Shown: in pieces, positions 23,260 through 36,500 of the stretch
Layout: the number at the start of each line of letters is the position of its first letter
Numbering within the stretch: position 1 is the stretch's first letter
From: Malachius bipustulatus
Lineage: Eukaryota > Arthropoda > Insecta > Coleoptera > Melyridae
NCBI GenBank assembly: GCA_910589415.1
Contig: OU342634.1
Coordinates: forward strand, 23,371,144 to 23,435,143
Direction: 5' to 3'
Length of the DNA: 64,000 bases
Position numbers and translations under genes: made by a program
The notes under the pieces: generated by a model
The model's input: the letters and a program-made list of their open reading frames with translations, nothing else
What the model was told of the DNA's origin: nothing
Databases searched by the model: none

Positions 23260-26200
23260 CCTACTATTAAGATTCCCTGAGTTTTTAGTTTTAACGAACA
23301 GGTCATCAATCTGATTGACTCGATAAATTATTTAAAAATATGCCTCTAAAAAAAGACAATAATTAGGCAATGAATGGTTAAAGTTTAATTATGTTGATGA
23401 ATTTATGCGCTGTTTAAATGCGCTATATCAAAAGATAAAATGATTCTGATAAATTTAACCTAAAAGCTTTTTAATTATTACCAATAACAGAAAATATGCT
23501 GCACATTTCAGTTCATCCACATTTTATATTTTTCAGGACTAAGCCTATCAACAATTTCAACCTTCTATTGGGACTGAAATTGTTTTTCGGACTAAGTAAA
23601 ATACCGTAAATCCATTCAAAATACAAACGGTGGTTGCATTTCTGAGAAAAGTCATTCATTAAGTCATTATTGTCTCAAAAAAGTGCATTAAGATTTTCGA
23701 AGGTTCAAAATTACCTATTGCAACTTTAAAGTTTTATTTATCTCGAGAACGGAAAGTGATGAAAATAATTTCCGGTTCCGGAATTTACATGGGCTAATGC
23801 AACCTCTTGCAAATTTTCAAAGCCCTACCAAAAAATTAAACATCGACCGAATTTATTTTTCTATAATACCACTTAGAGGATTTTGCGATGAATAAAAATC
23901 TCATCCTCGGGAAATCGCATCACCTATCTAAAATAAAGCAAAAGATGCAAGATAAGGAAAAATAAGTTAAAGGAGCGTGTAAAAAAATCGTTTTGAAGAA
24001 TTCGGCAATAAAAACTCACCTAAGACTTTTATACTATGTACCTCGAAAGAAAAGGCGGGGGTAAGTGGTCCATCAAAACAACCGATTAAAGTTTTGAACT
24101 CCTCACAATTTATAAAGACGAGATTTTCACGAGAATCGTACAGCTGATAGTCTGAAAATTTGCCGTGATTTGAAAGTTCTTTGAAAAATATTTTATGAAA
24201 TTCCGATTACGAGTGGCAAGAAAATGGATTTGTTCCCAACTTTAAGGACACACTGAATATTTCAGTGATTGTATTTTGCATGATCCAGCATTTTAAAAGC
24301 TAGCAAAGCTCTTGTAGCGAGTGAAACAAAAATAAACATACATGGATTAAAAGTTGGTCGCTTTATAAATATTTCGAGTGACAATCCTCGTAGTTTACAA
24401 GCTCAACAATCAAATCTATGCTGTATTTCTATCCGTGAACATGTTTCAATTTGCTTTATTCAAATCTCTCTACGCAATCCGATTTATCACGTCGTGTCTA
24501 TCGTGTATTCGAAAATACCAAAAAAGCAGCTGGTCGTATTTTATCGCTGTAGAATTCTGGGCTATTGGCGCTAACGGTGAAAAATTAAGTGGTGATTAAA
24601 GATTGGTGCTAGAGACAGCGAGGGCGGTGATTAATGCAGGAGGGGAAGTTTTATTTCAGTAGCCAAGGTCATGCATTTTTAGGTGTAATATTATTATAAG
24701 TGGGTTGTTATCGATAATTTCTGAAATGTCATGTCATGACTGTCAATCCCTAGGATAATATTTCCGAGTAACTAAATATTAACAGTGTTTATTTTATCCG
24801 AAATTTTTTATAAATGTGTTGATGACAATAATTTATCATCACTGTAAAATTACTTAAAAGAATGTGAAGGCGCGTTTTCATAGTGATCAATTTTTGTTTT
24901 TCTTATAGCCGACATTATTGTTTTTCATATGATTTTGTTCAAAAACAGGCAAACCAAAAATAATGGCTTACGCATTAAAAAATGAACAATTCAAAGTTTA
25001 ATCTTTTTTCGAAAAAAAAAACATTTTGCGGCGAATCATCCCTATCAATAAGAAGTCATATTTCTCACATTGCGCTTGCCACAGGTTTTTTTTTAAAGAT
25101 GTGCGTTGAAAAAAAATTAGTTACCATTCCAAATGACATGAAAAAACAATATGGCGGCCATAAGAAGAACAAAAATGGACAATGGAAATTCTTCTAGTCA
25201 ATTTTGAATTTTTAAAAATATTATCAAATGCATAACTCTATAATTCTTGACGACTCATGTAAATGTGCAAGTAAGAATCGCTTTATTTTCAAGAATAAAA
25301 AAAAAATTAAAAAAAAAAAAATCTAGACTTTTTCAGTTTTTTCAGCATATGTATTAGTGAATTTTTCAGTAACGACGAAAGTTGGTTTAAGATTCTTAAT
25401 GAGTATAAAATTCTGCACAACTTTGCTTATTCATCTAACTTTTACTAGCTTCCGAGAAGAAGAAATAAAAGTATCTGGGTAGCTGGGATGTCTACCTCAA
25501 TATTTTTTCCAGGTATCACTCTCCAGGAAGACATCTCTCGTTGAAAAAATAATAAATTTCAAAATATTGTTGAGCCTTTTGTTATAATGTTTCCGAATTT
25601 TTTTTTTAATTTAAATAATTTATTTTTGCATGATGTGAAAAGATTTACCTACACTTCCTGCTCTTGAAGCAGTAGATACTAAAAAATTGCATAAATGAAA
25701 AAATAAATTTAGTCGAAAGCATATAGACGTTCCAGGTTCCCATCTTAGGCATCGCTATATCTTAGATTTTATGAGCCTTCCACATTGCCATCTAAATCGA
25801 TCACTGCCTCCAACATGCTGTCAAATGATCCTACACACATTGCGATTATCGTTTTGGTCGTTTGGAGTAAGTTTTGATATGTAGCTAGCATTAATCATAT
25901 GCGATAAAGAATTAAGATTCTTAGTGCGATTGCCAGTGATTTTTTTAGAATAGTGCAGTCATCTACAGGGGCTTAATAACGCCAGTAAGTAATTTTTAAG
26001 TTAATTTGTTTTAAGTTAAAATTTACTTATCAAACTAAACCCCCGATAAAAGAATGGAAATTTCTCCATAGGTACATAGCAAAAGACAAAAATGCATTCA
26101 TATCTGTCTCTTAATCATAAATGCTTCATAAAATCTATTTTTTTTATACTTCTAAGACACACCGTTAAATGCTGTGAATATGCCGTAAAATATCTAGCAA

Positions 26201-28575
26201 TTTCCCATTCCGAAACTCGTTTATAAATAAGTTCAGTTCATTTACCATTCCAGATCATTAATAATTGATCTATGATTTATTGGAACATTGAAAATAATCG
26301 TAAGTAATAAAAACTTAGTTCTATGGTGAAATAATAGGAAGAAGAGTTCGCATTTTCCTATGTTTTCTGATTGGCTACTACGAAAAGTGCGACTCCATCA
26401 GAGTGATACTTTCTAAAGTATTTTTTTATTGTCCCTCAAGCCTCAAGTAACATTAAGAAAAAAAAATTACTCCTAACGCGGACCTAGGTATATGTATAAT
26501 CTGGATTTTTTTAAACTTTTAAGTAGACTTTTAGGTACTTATAAGATTTCGTGGGTAGTGGCTGACATTTTTTCAAACTTTGTGATATAGAGGTGTTATG
26601 CTAAATTTTGTAATTTTCGTCTTAAGTGATTTACAAAGTCTTTTGAAATACAAGCGAAAAACCAGAGATCGTTTTTTATGAAGCAAGTTTTACATCTGCA
26701 TGATCCTTCTGGCCTAAATGATATCAAAATGTACCGAAGATATATGGATAGCTACACCTATAAGGAAGTCTGGATAAAAAAATATTATAATTAACTTCAT
26801 TATAATTGAAGCTGTCATAAAGAGAGGCAATACAATTTGGTTCCTGAATGATTGCGTGCATGTACGTCGTATCAAAGTAGTTTAATTTATTTATAACATG
26901 GTCTTTATTCTTCTTTACACATTTGACAAGACCATGGTACCGGATGTCACAGCTTGGAAGGACACACGTATCGGTTCGTGGAAGTATTATCGGGTATATG
27001 GTAGATGTACTGTATCAAAGGACAGGGTAGTTAAAACTTAATCGGCAGCACACGCATCCATTAATCAGGAAATATAGCTGTAAAGCCATCTAATAGTTAT
27101 TTTTAATTATTTAGTTTTATTTGGTTGAAAAATTTCTAATGCCAGAAGTAGCTCGTTCATTGAATAGTTTTTCAAACAGTGCTGCTAGGTAAATTACGAA
27201 AATCACTTTCGAAAACACCTTATTCTTCATTCGCGATTATCGATTCCTTCAGCGTTAGACAATTCGAATTTTTATAAAATCTCAAGCTTAGCCTAAGCGG
27301 ATCAAGTGAACGAGGTAAGTTGAGCCGCGAAGCTTGAAGAATTTAAGGTAAAGTTTGGAGATTACTGGTATAAAAATTTCGCATTATCTTGTTGGCATTG
27401 AACAGCTTTTCTTCTCTAAAACTTTCCTATCGGTGTTGTTTTTTATATTGTTTGATTTGGTTTCGTTCAAAAAATTAGATCAGATATTTAATATTCGGCA
27501 TTTCTTATACCTAAAGCTTGCAATTATCAGAATAACTTTGCTTGAGTTAAGCGCTCAGGTTGCAGACGTTCATCAGTCTAATAACCAAAAAATCGTTATA
27601 CATTACTGGAAGTGACTTGTGACAGATTAAGTAACCTTTCTTGAGCTGAAATAAATGCAACCGCCAATATTTTCCAGTCAATTCGACTGTGTATTTGTAT
27701 TTATGACTGTCTTCGAGCAAATCAGTTCTTGGTATAATCAACTAACAGCGCTAGCACTTCGAGTAATTGATCTTTCTTAAACTAGAAGCCATTATTACTT
27801 AAAATAAATACATGTTATAACCTAAATATAAGAACGAGTTAATTTTTTTATTCACCATGCATCCATCGGTTGCAACGGTGCCACATAAAATATTTCGTTT
27901 TGAAATCAATGATTGCTTATTGTAACTTTTCTTTCTTTTATAATTTTGTCTAATGACACATCACATGGTACCATCAATTATGACATCACGACAATGGATC
28001 CCACTGATTGTTTCCATCAGGCTTGACTCTTTTGTGGTATATTTCTAGACCAGTAATGATGTTGATGAGAAAACTTAAAATTTCTGGTTTTGTTTTCAAA
28101 AATATGAATTAAAAGGACTATTTTTCGGATCTTAATAATGGTGTAAAATTTAATGATCTATAGGTATATCAAGTAAATGTTGATCCTAAAAAATGCACCT
28201 ACATTGATAATAAAACAACAAGATGGATTTATGGATCTATTATAGCAACCCGGTTTAGAATTATGCAAAATAGATAAACAATTATTTTTTCATCCACTCC
28301 ACTTACCCACTTATTGATGAAAATTCTTCTGCATTGCACAAACGTTTTTGAGAATAAACTATTGTTTACCCTTATATTTAAATTAAAGATTATCTTAGTT
28401 TTGGTAAGTGAAAGCAAAAGTGAAAGCGCGCCCCAAGTTTTTAAGCTGGGAACGGTTTGAGAGCTTCGCGCCGACTGCGAAAGTATGAACGGCTGAAGAG
28501 ACGCGCGTCGCCTCTGCTCCGAGCCTCTCTCATCACGAATTTCAGTTATTTCCTGCTTTCCTAATCACTGTTACC
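23260..28575. other. No gene recognised
   Basis: Long AT-rich stretch. Frames of 64-86 codons show no domains. A less AT-rich patch at 28425-28545 has several GCGCG motifs but no evident promoter elements. Confidence 0.5.
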
Positions 28576-29076
28576 TTTTTTCGTCATGGGATCATCTTGC
28601 TAGGGCAATTCAAAAATTACTTAAACTAGAAATTTTTAACAATCGCTTTCTCTCAAGCGAATTTTTTTTTAACTCTCACAAAAAATGAAAATAATTGAAG
28701 TTGGTAAAACATAATATTTACAAAACTAGATGACCTTAGCAAGCTCTCATTTTGAATATTTTTTACCTGATGAGTTACATTAGTTGAAATTTAGAATTTA
28801 GAAGAAATTTCATTCTCAATTATACTTACATCTTATTGCCCCCTTTAATTATTGCGAGTACCTAGCTTAGAATTTTTTTTAAATCGTTTCATACAACTAT
28901 AAATCTTTTCATACATCCTCGCAGTTGAAATTTTGATAGTTTTGGTAATAATTCAATTACAGGATAATTTTTTAAATTCTATTTCATTATAATAACACCG
29001 ATTATCGTTATACTAGGAGCAATTATAATAACACCGATTATAGTACTAGGAGCAATTAAATCCTGCCACCTATGCA
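28576..29076 (+). repeat. Dispersed direct repeat, copy 1
   Basis: It starts TTTTTTCGTCATGGGATCAT and ends AATCCTGCCACCTATGCA. It matches copy 2 at 31031-31431, but contains about 58 extra bases after CTAGAAATTTTTAA and an internal duplication of an ACACCGATTATCG...CTAGGAGCAATTA block near 28995-29060. No coding capacity. Confidence 0.75.
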
Positions 29077-29381
29077 ATAAAAAATTAATGCATACCTATG
29101 TATTTTTTTCGAAAAGTTTTTTCTAATTTTCATTATACCAAGTGTGAAATTTAAGTTGTATTAACAAGAAATCGCGTACTGAATCAGACAAATCATGAGG
29201 AAACAAAAAAGAAAACAGCAACTCCGGTAACGATAACTCTCTCAGCAGTAACTTTCCCTTCCCTCAGACATCTCTATATGCCACCCTGACCTAGGCGGAA
29301 CGTTTCTCCATTCTTCTCGGACGTGACCACCGCAATCTTCCCTCGGTATCGATGTTGACGTAACTCTTCTCCGGTATTCCC

Positions 29382-29482
29382 TTTTTATAGGCAGTCAAGC
29401 TATTATCAAAAGTGTTATTCTGTCTGTTAAAAGACTGGCGGTTTTAATATTATCTACAATTGAACTTAGGAAAAGAAGTTCG
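29382..29482 (+). promoter_or_regulatory. Candidate promoter and first noncoding exon
   Basis: TTTTTATAG at about 29382-29390 follows a less AT-rich stretch (29220-29390), and a consensus splice donor TTCG|GTAAGC ends a possible exon at 29482. There is no ATG-led conserved frame, and no gene was recognised to its right on the plus strand. Confidence 0.2.
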
Positions 29483-31030
29483 GTAAGCGAATCAGCTTTC
29501 GGGATCAAGCAAGTTAAATGAGTTCTTCTTACAGAAGTTGAAATGATCTTGAATTCTTAGTGGTTAAAAAATCTTATATTTATTATTTAAAAAATGTATT
29601 TTTATTGAAAATAAATAATCGTGCATGAATGAAAATGATTTTAACTTATTTGTTGTTTCTTTGTTGCATTGGTGACCAACAGTAATTTCACGATTTTGTA
29701 ATTTTTGAAAATTTTGGAAAATTTTCTATCAATAGGTAAACTGTTGAAGTCCTGCTACAAAAAAAATGAAACACCCTATATTAATTTACATACCTAGCAG
29801 CTGTTTCCCACAATACTCTTAGTTACCAGACCTTACCCTGTTGATGTTTATTTGAAGTTTTATTGTGAAGTAACATTTTCAAAATAAGTACTTTCTTCTA
29901 ATTTCCATCCATCTGTTTCCATTATCACCTACCTCTCTATCACATATCTCACATTTTAGAGTTTAGATCAACAAGAAGACTAATTTTATTTCAATCATAA
30001 AGTTTTATAATGTTCCTGTTAACTCATTCTATATACGATAATGCATTATAAATAAAGTACCTCGAAAGTTTCATTAAAAATTAAAAAGTTTAATATATCA
30101 ATTTTCCGCAAACTTGCTTTCTACCCCAAAACTCGCAGTCTCAGAAGGTTTATCATAAATCTGAGCGATCATACTCTTATAAGAATGGATGGATTTTTCA
30201 TATTAGATCTATTTTCTGAATTTATATAAGGTATCACAGGAGGCTTGACAGGACCAGACTATACCGACTCTCAGTCCATAAAAATTTTGATTTTAACTTG
30301 AGATATGTATGCACTACAAAAAGATTTAAAAACTATATAATTACATTCGTATCTAAATACCTAATTGTTGTGAAATTGCAACCCCTTAAAGTAACAAAAC
30401 ATGGTATCACTATGTTATTAATGTCGGATTTATCGTTCAAGTTCCAGGCTTCAAGATAACTTGATTTTTTCATGAAAACGATCGATATAATATGTCAGGC
30501 ACAAGACACAGAAACGTCAGATTTGAGGTTTCTTTATCCACTGTCATATTATACACAAAAGCTATAAATGATTATGTCAATTTATATTCGCCGCAGTTGT
30601 TTCAAAAATGCCTATTATTATTTATTCATCAAGGGTCAAAAAGCTTGAATAAATTATTACATTGCTTCTGAGACGATATACTTTTTTCGCTGGAGAAATT
30701 GCTTTCTTACAGAGAATGAGTTTCAATACTGTCATATTATATTTTTTTTAATTAAGTAAGATCGGAAATGTCAAGATAACAATTCATATTAAAATGAAGC
30801 TGCTACTGATGTCAGCAGACTGTGTAGGTATATAAAAACATTACACACCCCAATAATAAAGGCTGAATTTTAGCAATATTTTTGAAGATAGCAGTGAACT
30901 TCTACTATACCGACCCTGGAAAAGTTATAATTAGGCATGACTTAGATTTCGTTAACCAGACAGCTGCAGAAAGCTTCTGCAGGAATTTAATGATAAAAAA
31001 TCCATAATTAAACGATTTTTAAATATACAT

Positions 31031-31431
31031 TTTTTCGTCATGGGATCATCTTGCTAGGGCAATTCAAAAATTATTTAAACTAGAAATTTTAAGTTGGTAA
31101 AACATAATATTTACAAAAATAGATGACCTTAGCAAGCTCTCATCTTGTAAATTTTTGACCTGATGAATTACATTTTTTGAAATTTAGAATTTAGAAGAAA
31201 TTTCATTCTCAATTATACTTACATCTTATTGCCCCCTTTAATTATTGCGAGTAGTTTAGAATTTTTTTTAATCGTTTCATACAACCATAAATCTTTTCAT
31301 ACATCCTCGCAGTTGAAATTTTGATAGTTTTGGTAATAATTCAATTACAGGATAATATTTAAATTTTAAATCCTATTGCATTATAACACCGATTATCGTA
31401 CTAGGAGCAATTAAATCCTGCCACCTATGCA
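31031..31431 (+). repeat. Dispersed direct repeat, copy 2, inserted within another repeat
   Basis: Same sequence as 28576-29076 with a deletion of about 58 bp. ATACA occurs on both sides (about 31025 and 31443), a possible 5-bp target duplication. It splits a unit whose uninterrupted relative lies at about 32136-32530. Confidence 0.7.
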
Positions 31432-31934
31432 GGATCATCTATACAGATGATGGGTAATTTTTTGTATTTTTTTTGTTAATTTTGGAAAAATATTGTTGTA
31501 TGCCTCTTTATGAAAAGATTTGTTCGTTCTTTTATAAATTCATAATTTTACGGCTTCTTGGTGAAAGTCTTAGAGCAAATGCTTTTGTTTTGTGAAAGGC
31601 AACCAAAGATTTGCTTTTTTCCTAGCATGCCGTTAAGACGAACTGTTATTAATAAGAACGGCTTTCTAACAAATTAGTGTGAGATTGTTTAATGTTTGAA
31701 ATGTACACGAGCAAATGATATAAATTGTGTCCCTGAAAGGTGAAACCGCTGTTGTAAAAGATAAAAAATTCCCGATTTGAATTTTCATTTTTTAAGTAGG
31801 TATAGTTCAAAAAAAGTATTGGAAATTTTCAAAAGGCGCATTTTTCTGTGCGTACAGGGTCTTATGTGTGACAAATACGACAAACAGTTATTTAAATTTT
31901 AAGTTTAGAATCAAAACTCATTCCCCTATAAAAA

Positions 31935-32057
31935 AAATTTCAAAATCATCAGCCAAATATATTTTGTTTTTTCAACGTTCATTTCACAAATCAAATATTT
32001 TTGTTTTAAGAAACTGAAGCAATGAAAACTCATGGTCGGCTGATGATTTTGAAATTT
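31935..32057. mobile_element. Miniature TIR element, 123 bp
   Basis: The ends AAATTTCAAAATCATCAGCC and GGCTGATGATTTTGAAATTT are a perfect 20-bp inverted repeat around an 83-bp AT-rich core. No ORF. Confidence 0.6.
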
Positions 32058-32530
32058 GGTTTAGAAGCCTTAATCTTAAATCTGGGTAACTTTTCTAAAT
32101 ATTTGTTTGTTACATAAAAGGCTCTTAACTCTACTGAAGAATAGGTTTTGCTATACCGACCCTGGGAAATGTTTATGAATGATTCAGATTTTGACAATCA
32201 AAAAGCTTAGGTAGGAATTATACTGATAAAAAATTCATAAACGATTTTTAAATGTATGAATGGTTGGTAATTTCTCGAATTTATTTACGTAAATTTTGAA
32301 AAAAATATTGTTGAATGCCTCTTTATGAAAAATTTTTTCATTTTTTATAAATTCAGAATTTTATGTCTTTTTGGCTTTAAGTCTTAGAGCAAAGACTTTT
32401 ACTTTTCTCAAAATATGTATATTTTCAGCTTTTTTCCTTGCACGTCGTTAAGATAAACTGTTACTTAGAAAAACGAGTTTTTAAAAAAATCATGTAGAGA
32501 GTGTTTTAATATTTGAAATGTACACTATGA

Positions 32531-33592
32531 GCATCTACATTTTTCTTAATAAAGTCATGGTTCCAATAGATAATAAATAAATCCAATGACTGCTCATTCA
32601 TTTTGGGACAAAATGTATACTACTCAAAAATTTTCTTTCTGAAATTTGGTCGATTCTTATGAATGGAATCACTGCACTCAATAATTCTTACCTAATCCTG
32701 TTCAGATCATAACTATCAATGAATTTCAAATTCTCAATTTTCATTCAGACCAGTTTTATTCTAAGTCATGAAGTCATGATCTATGACGTCGTTACACGCA
32801 AACAGGGGTAGGGATGAAATTAATTTACACCGGTATTAATCATTTTGTTTAATTTTAAACACATGCATTCTCTACAGCGCATAGATTTACATAAATTATT
32901 GGTACAATGATCGTTGATTATTTAATACTGTTTAAGTAAATTAAAAATAAAGTAAATGAAGCAAAATAATGAATTTTTCCGGTTTTAGTTACTAATATTA
33001 CCGATTAATAAAAAGGGCAGAATTGTTCATAATTACCATGTATTTTGAAACCTACGATAAGTAAATAAGTGCCATAGCATACAAAATTTACCAGTAGATG
33101 TGTACCTATAGAAAACACGATAAGAAATATAAATAATTTCCCGTATAAGTATAGCGCAATGTCGAGTTTAATAATAAGAGAAAGCTAAGAGGAAACAAAA
33201 TTTTGCATTCTTTTGGAAACTGCGTGATTAATATTTATATGTAAAATCGGTAACTAATGAATCATGTTTAATAAACATTAATTACAAAGTGAAAGCTGCC
33301 ACCTAAATACCTAGGTACCTAATTTATAAAAAAGCAATACTTTTCACATGATCATTTAATAAAATATGTAATAAATATAACTTGATGATGTAAAGAAATA
33401 GTTTGTTAAAAACATTTTCACGATGAATGAATATGAAGAATAAACAACAACCTAGAAGAAAAATAACAACATTTTTCACAATATAGATTAGGTTTATAAA
33501 AATCGTGAAACAATCAAATTCCGCCTACAAATTTCTGCGCAATTTGTGCTTCACACAGCCTCATAACAATAGTTGAATAAAGCTGAGTTGCA
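32531..33592. other. 3' flank of the CYP4G gene
   Basis: No exon or recognisable element was seen. A canonical AATAAA on the minus strand was not clearly identified close to the stop; ATTAAA-like sites occur at about 33354 and 33267. Confidence 0.5.
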
Positions 33593-36500
33593 TTACTTGA
33601 AAGCATTTCGATCTTCAAGTACGATTTTGAATCCATCGGCTCTCTTCAAGATAATATCACCGAGCAGCTTGAAGTCTTCTTCTTTAACATTAGATGTCAC
33701 TTTGAAGTTGCGAATCAAATTAGCCAGTATTACTTTCAGTTTCAGCATTGCATATTTCCTGCCTGGAATACAAATTATGGTTAAGTGTGAATAACAAAAC
33801 ACAAGAGAATAGTCGTGAGCCGTAATAGAGGTCTTCGGGTCTGCTTGATGCGGTAACTTCAACTTGTGAATGGTTCCCACATCCGCAAGTTTTCAGATCA
33901 AATTTGAAAATACTGATCTAAATATAATTCACTCGTCGGCTGTTATGTTGATTTGAATCAAATTGAAGGCCTAGATGTTTTTTAAGTTATAACTTTGACT
34001 TTGGTTATCTTTCAATAGTTTGCCCATACAATAAATTCAATACTTTCTATAAAAACATGTTATCGATGTGACGGTTTATGATTCGAAAATGATTATTTTA
34101 AAGTCACTTATTACTGAGCGATCATGATGTTAAGTTCAACAAAGAGATTGTTTCAAGTATTCACGAATCAAGAAATTTTGATGAAATAACCTCTTATGCT
34201 AAATTAATATTTTTAAATGGAAAATAATCATCACCTAATCATCATCTTTCATCATCAATTTCAAGAGCATAGATACTACATATCCCACTTCTGACTTCTT
34301 ATCTCAAATGGTCATTATTATCAGCAATTATAGTAAAGCAAGCAACATAACATTTTGATCGGTTTATTTAAATATGAAAGATGAGAGTACGCCCATTTAA
34401 AATATTTTGATCAAGATTCATAAAGTTTAAGCCTACTACATTATTCAAGTTAATCGTTTCGATTCATAACAGAGATAGAAAATGTTTATAACTTACCGAC
34501 GCAGCTTCTCGGTCCAGCACTGAAAGGTATAAAGTGGTAGTAATCTCTCCTCTGGCAATTTTCTGGCAAGAAATTATCAGGATTGAAGACTTCTGGGTCC
34601 TTGTAATAAAGATGGCAACGATGAATTGCAAAAGTAAACACAACAACTGTCGTGTTTGCCGGAAGAGTATATCCACTTGCTGAAAATGCGAATGTTACTA
34701 TTAATATTTTTGGTTTACTCAAATAAATATTCCATTTATAATAGATACAAGAAAAATGATAAATTATTGAATTCTCAAGTCTTACGCAATTTAATTTCAT
34801 TGTGAACTCTTCTTGCAATAAGTGGCACCGGTGGATAAATTCTGAGCGTCTCCAGAATGACCCTCTCCAGATACTTCATTTCAAGTGTATCCTGGAATGT
34901 AACTGGTCTGTTCGATCCTTGGAATATTTCCTGCATTTCCTCCACAACCTTCTTCTGTACCTCTTGATGGACTCCCAGCATGCACATGGTGAAACTGGAT
35001 GCTGCCGCTGTTGTGTCATGACCCTGTCAACAGAACATGAAAGATGGTGAAAAGGTAGGTATGAATAGGATATTTAAAAATGATACGACTTGATACTATG
35101 TGTGGCAAAAAGGTATCGACATCTGTTTGATAATTTTTTTTTTCTGCGACGGGCTATAAGTTTGACCTTTTTTCCCCGTTGACAGGTAGAAAAATGCCTC
35201 ATTATATGAGCTGCATCTTATCGGGGAAATAAATGAATTAGCAGGGAAATAAATAAATAAAGGTACTTATTTCCCCGAAATGGCAGCTTAGGTATAGCTA
35301 CTATTAACACTCAGATATCATTAAATTTATATCAAATATACGTCAAGGAAAGTTACCTTATTATCCAAATGGCAATTATTAAGGGAATTTTCATAATAAT
35401 CACTATATCCATATTAAATTCACTCATCGAAAACTAACAAGAATCTTTGCAAAACTGTCTTCAATTTTAATTACATTAATATGACGTTTATGTAATAATT
35501 AAATCGTTTCGTTACCCAAGGCAACGTCAATTACGATAAAAGACAGTTTGAAAATCCAAGTTTAACATAAATCATTTTTCCGACATAATTTTCAGTTACC
35601 TAACTACGTTTTTCGACATTCTAACACTGATATTTCTTCTCGCAGAAAAAAATTGTATATTACACACGAGAAAAAGGTGCGATTTTAGCTCTCGATGTGT
35701 TTGTCCCCTCCGCTAAACGCGTCGGGGACGAAATCACATCTCGAGCTAAAATCTATCACTTTTTTCTCTTGTATAATAAATAACTATAATTTCCTTATTA
35801 GAAGATTACTTTAGAATACAACGAATATTTTTCACTAGTAGTTGCTGGCTATTTCTCATAAATACTCATAAATTTCATCTACTACAACTGTTAAGGCCAA
35901 TAAATTCACTTTATAAATCTTTAGAATGAGGAACTCTTTTTTGAATAAAAGAGTCTTAGAAATATTGACATAAAGGGTGGGCCTGTTTTTGGTGTCACGT
36001 ACTACGAGTGTAAAATATAAAAATAAAAAATTGCTTACCTCAAACATAATTGTATCAACTTCTTCCTTTATGTCTTCATCTGATAACTTATTTTCTTTCG
36101 CTTTGCTTGCTTCTATCATGAAGTCCAGGAAAGCCAATCTTCGTTTTTCTCCTAGAATAAGTGAATCATTATCAGTAACTTTAATAAGAATTACAATAAT
36201 TATTATAAGTAAGATTAAAATAAAAAGTTAATTCGCAGATAAATATGAAAAACTTATTTGAATTAATATAAGAAATAAATGGGTTATTACCAACGTCATT
36301 TTCATCTAATATATCCAAGTCATCTTTAACTGAATGTTCCTTTGTGTAACTGTTACCATCAAGTTTCAATTTGCTTTTATCATCAGAAGATGCTTCCTTT
36401 TCAGCGTTTTCTTTCTCCTGCTTAACAATCGCGTTGTAGGTGCTTTTGTAGTCGACGTCTTTTATTCTCTCGTTGTATTCCGATTGCTTTATTTCAACCG

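Larger units (their letters stand above)
30893..32530 (+). repeat. Tandem pair of a diverged AT-rich repeat, first copy interrupted
   Basis: The first unit is 30893-31020 plus 31441-31712; the second is about 32136-32530. Shared blocks include CTATACCGACCCTGG, AAACGATTTTTAAAT, AATATTGTTG.ATGCCTCTTT and GTCTTAGAGCAAA. The first unit carries the insertion at 31031-31431. Between them a small element with perfect 20-bp inverted ends lies at 31935-32057. Confidence 0.65.

Noticed and set aside
34802..35050. Plus-strand ORF across CYP4G exon 9
   Set aside because: It is the antisense shadow of a well-supported exon.
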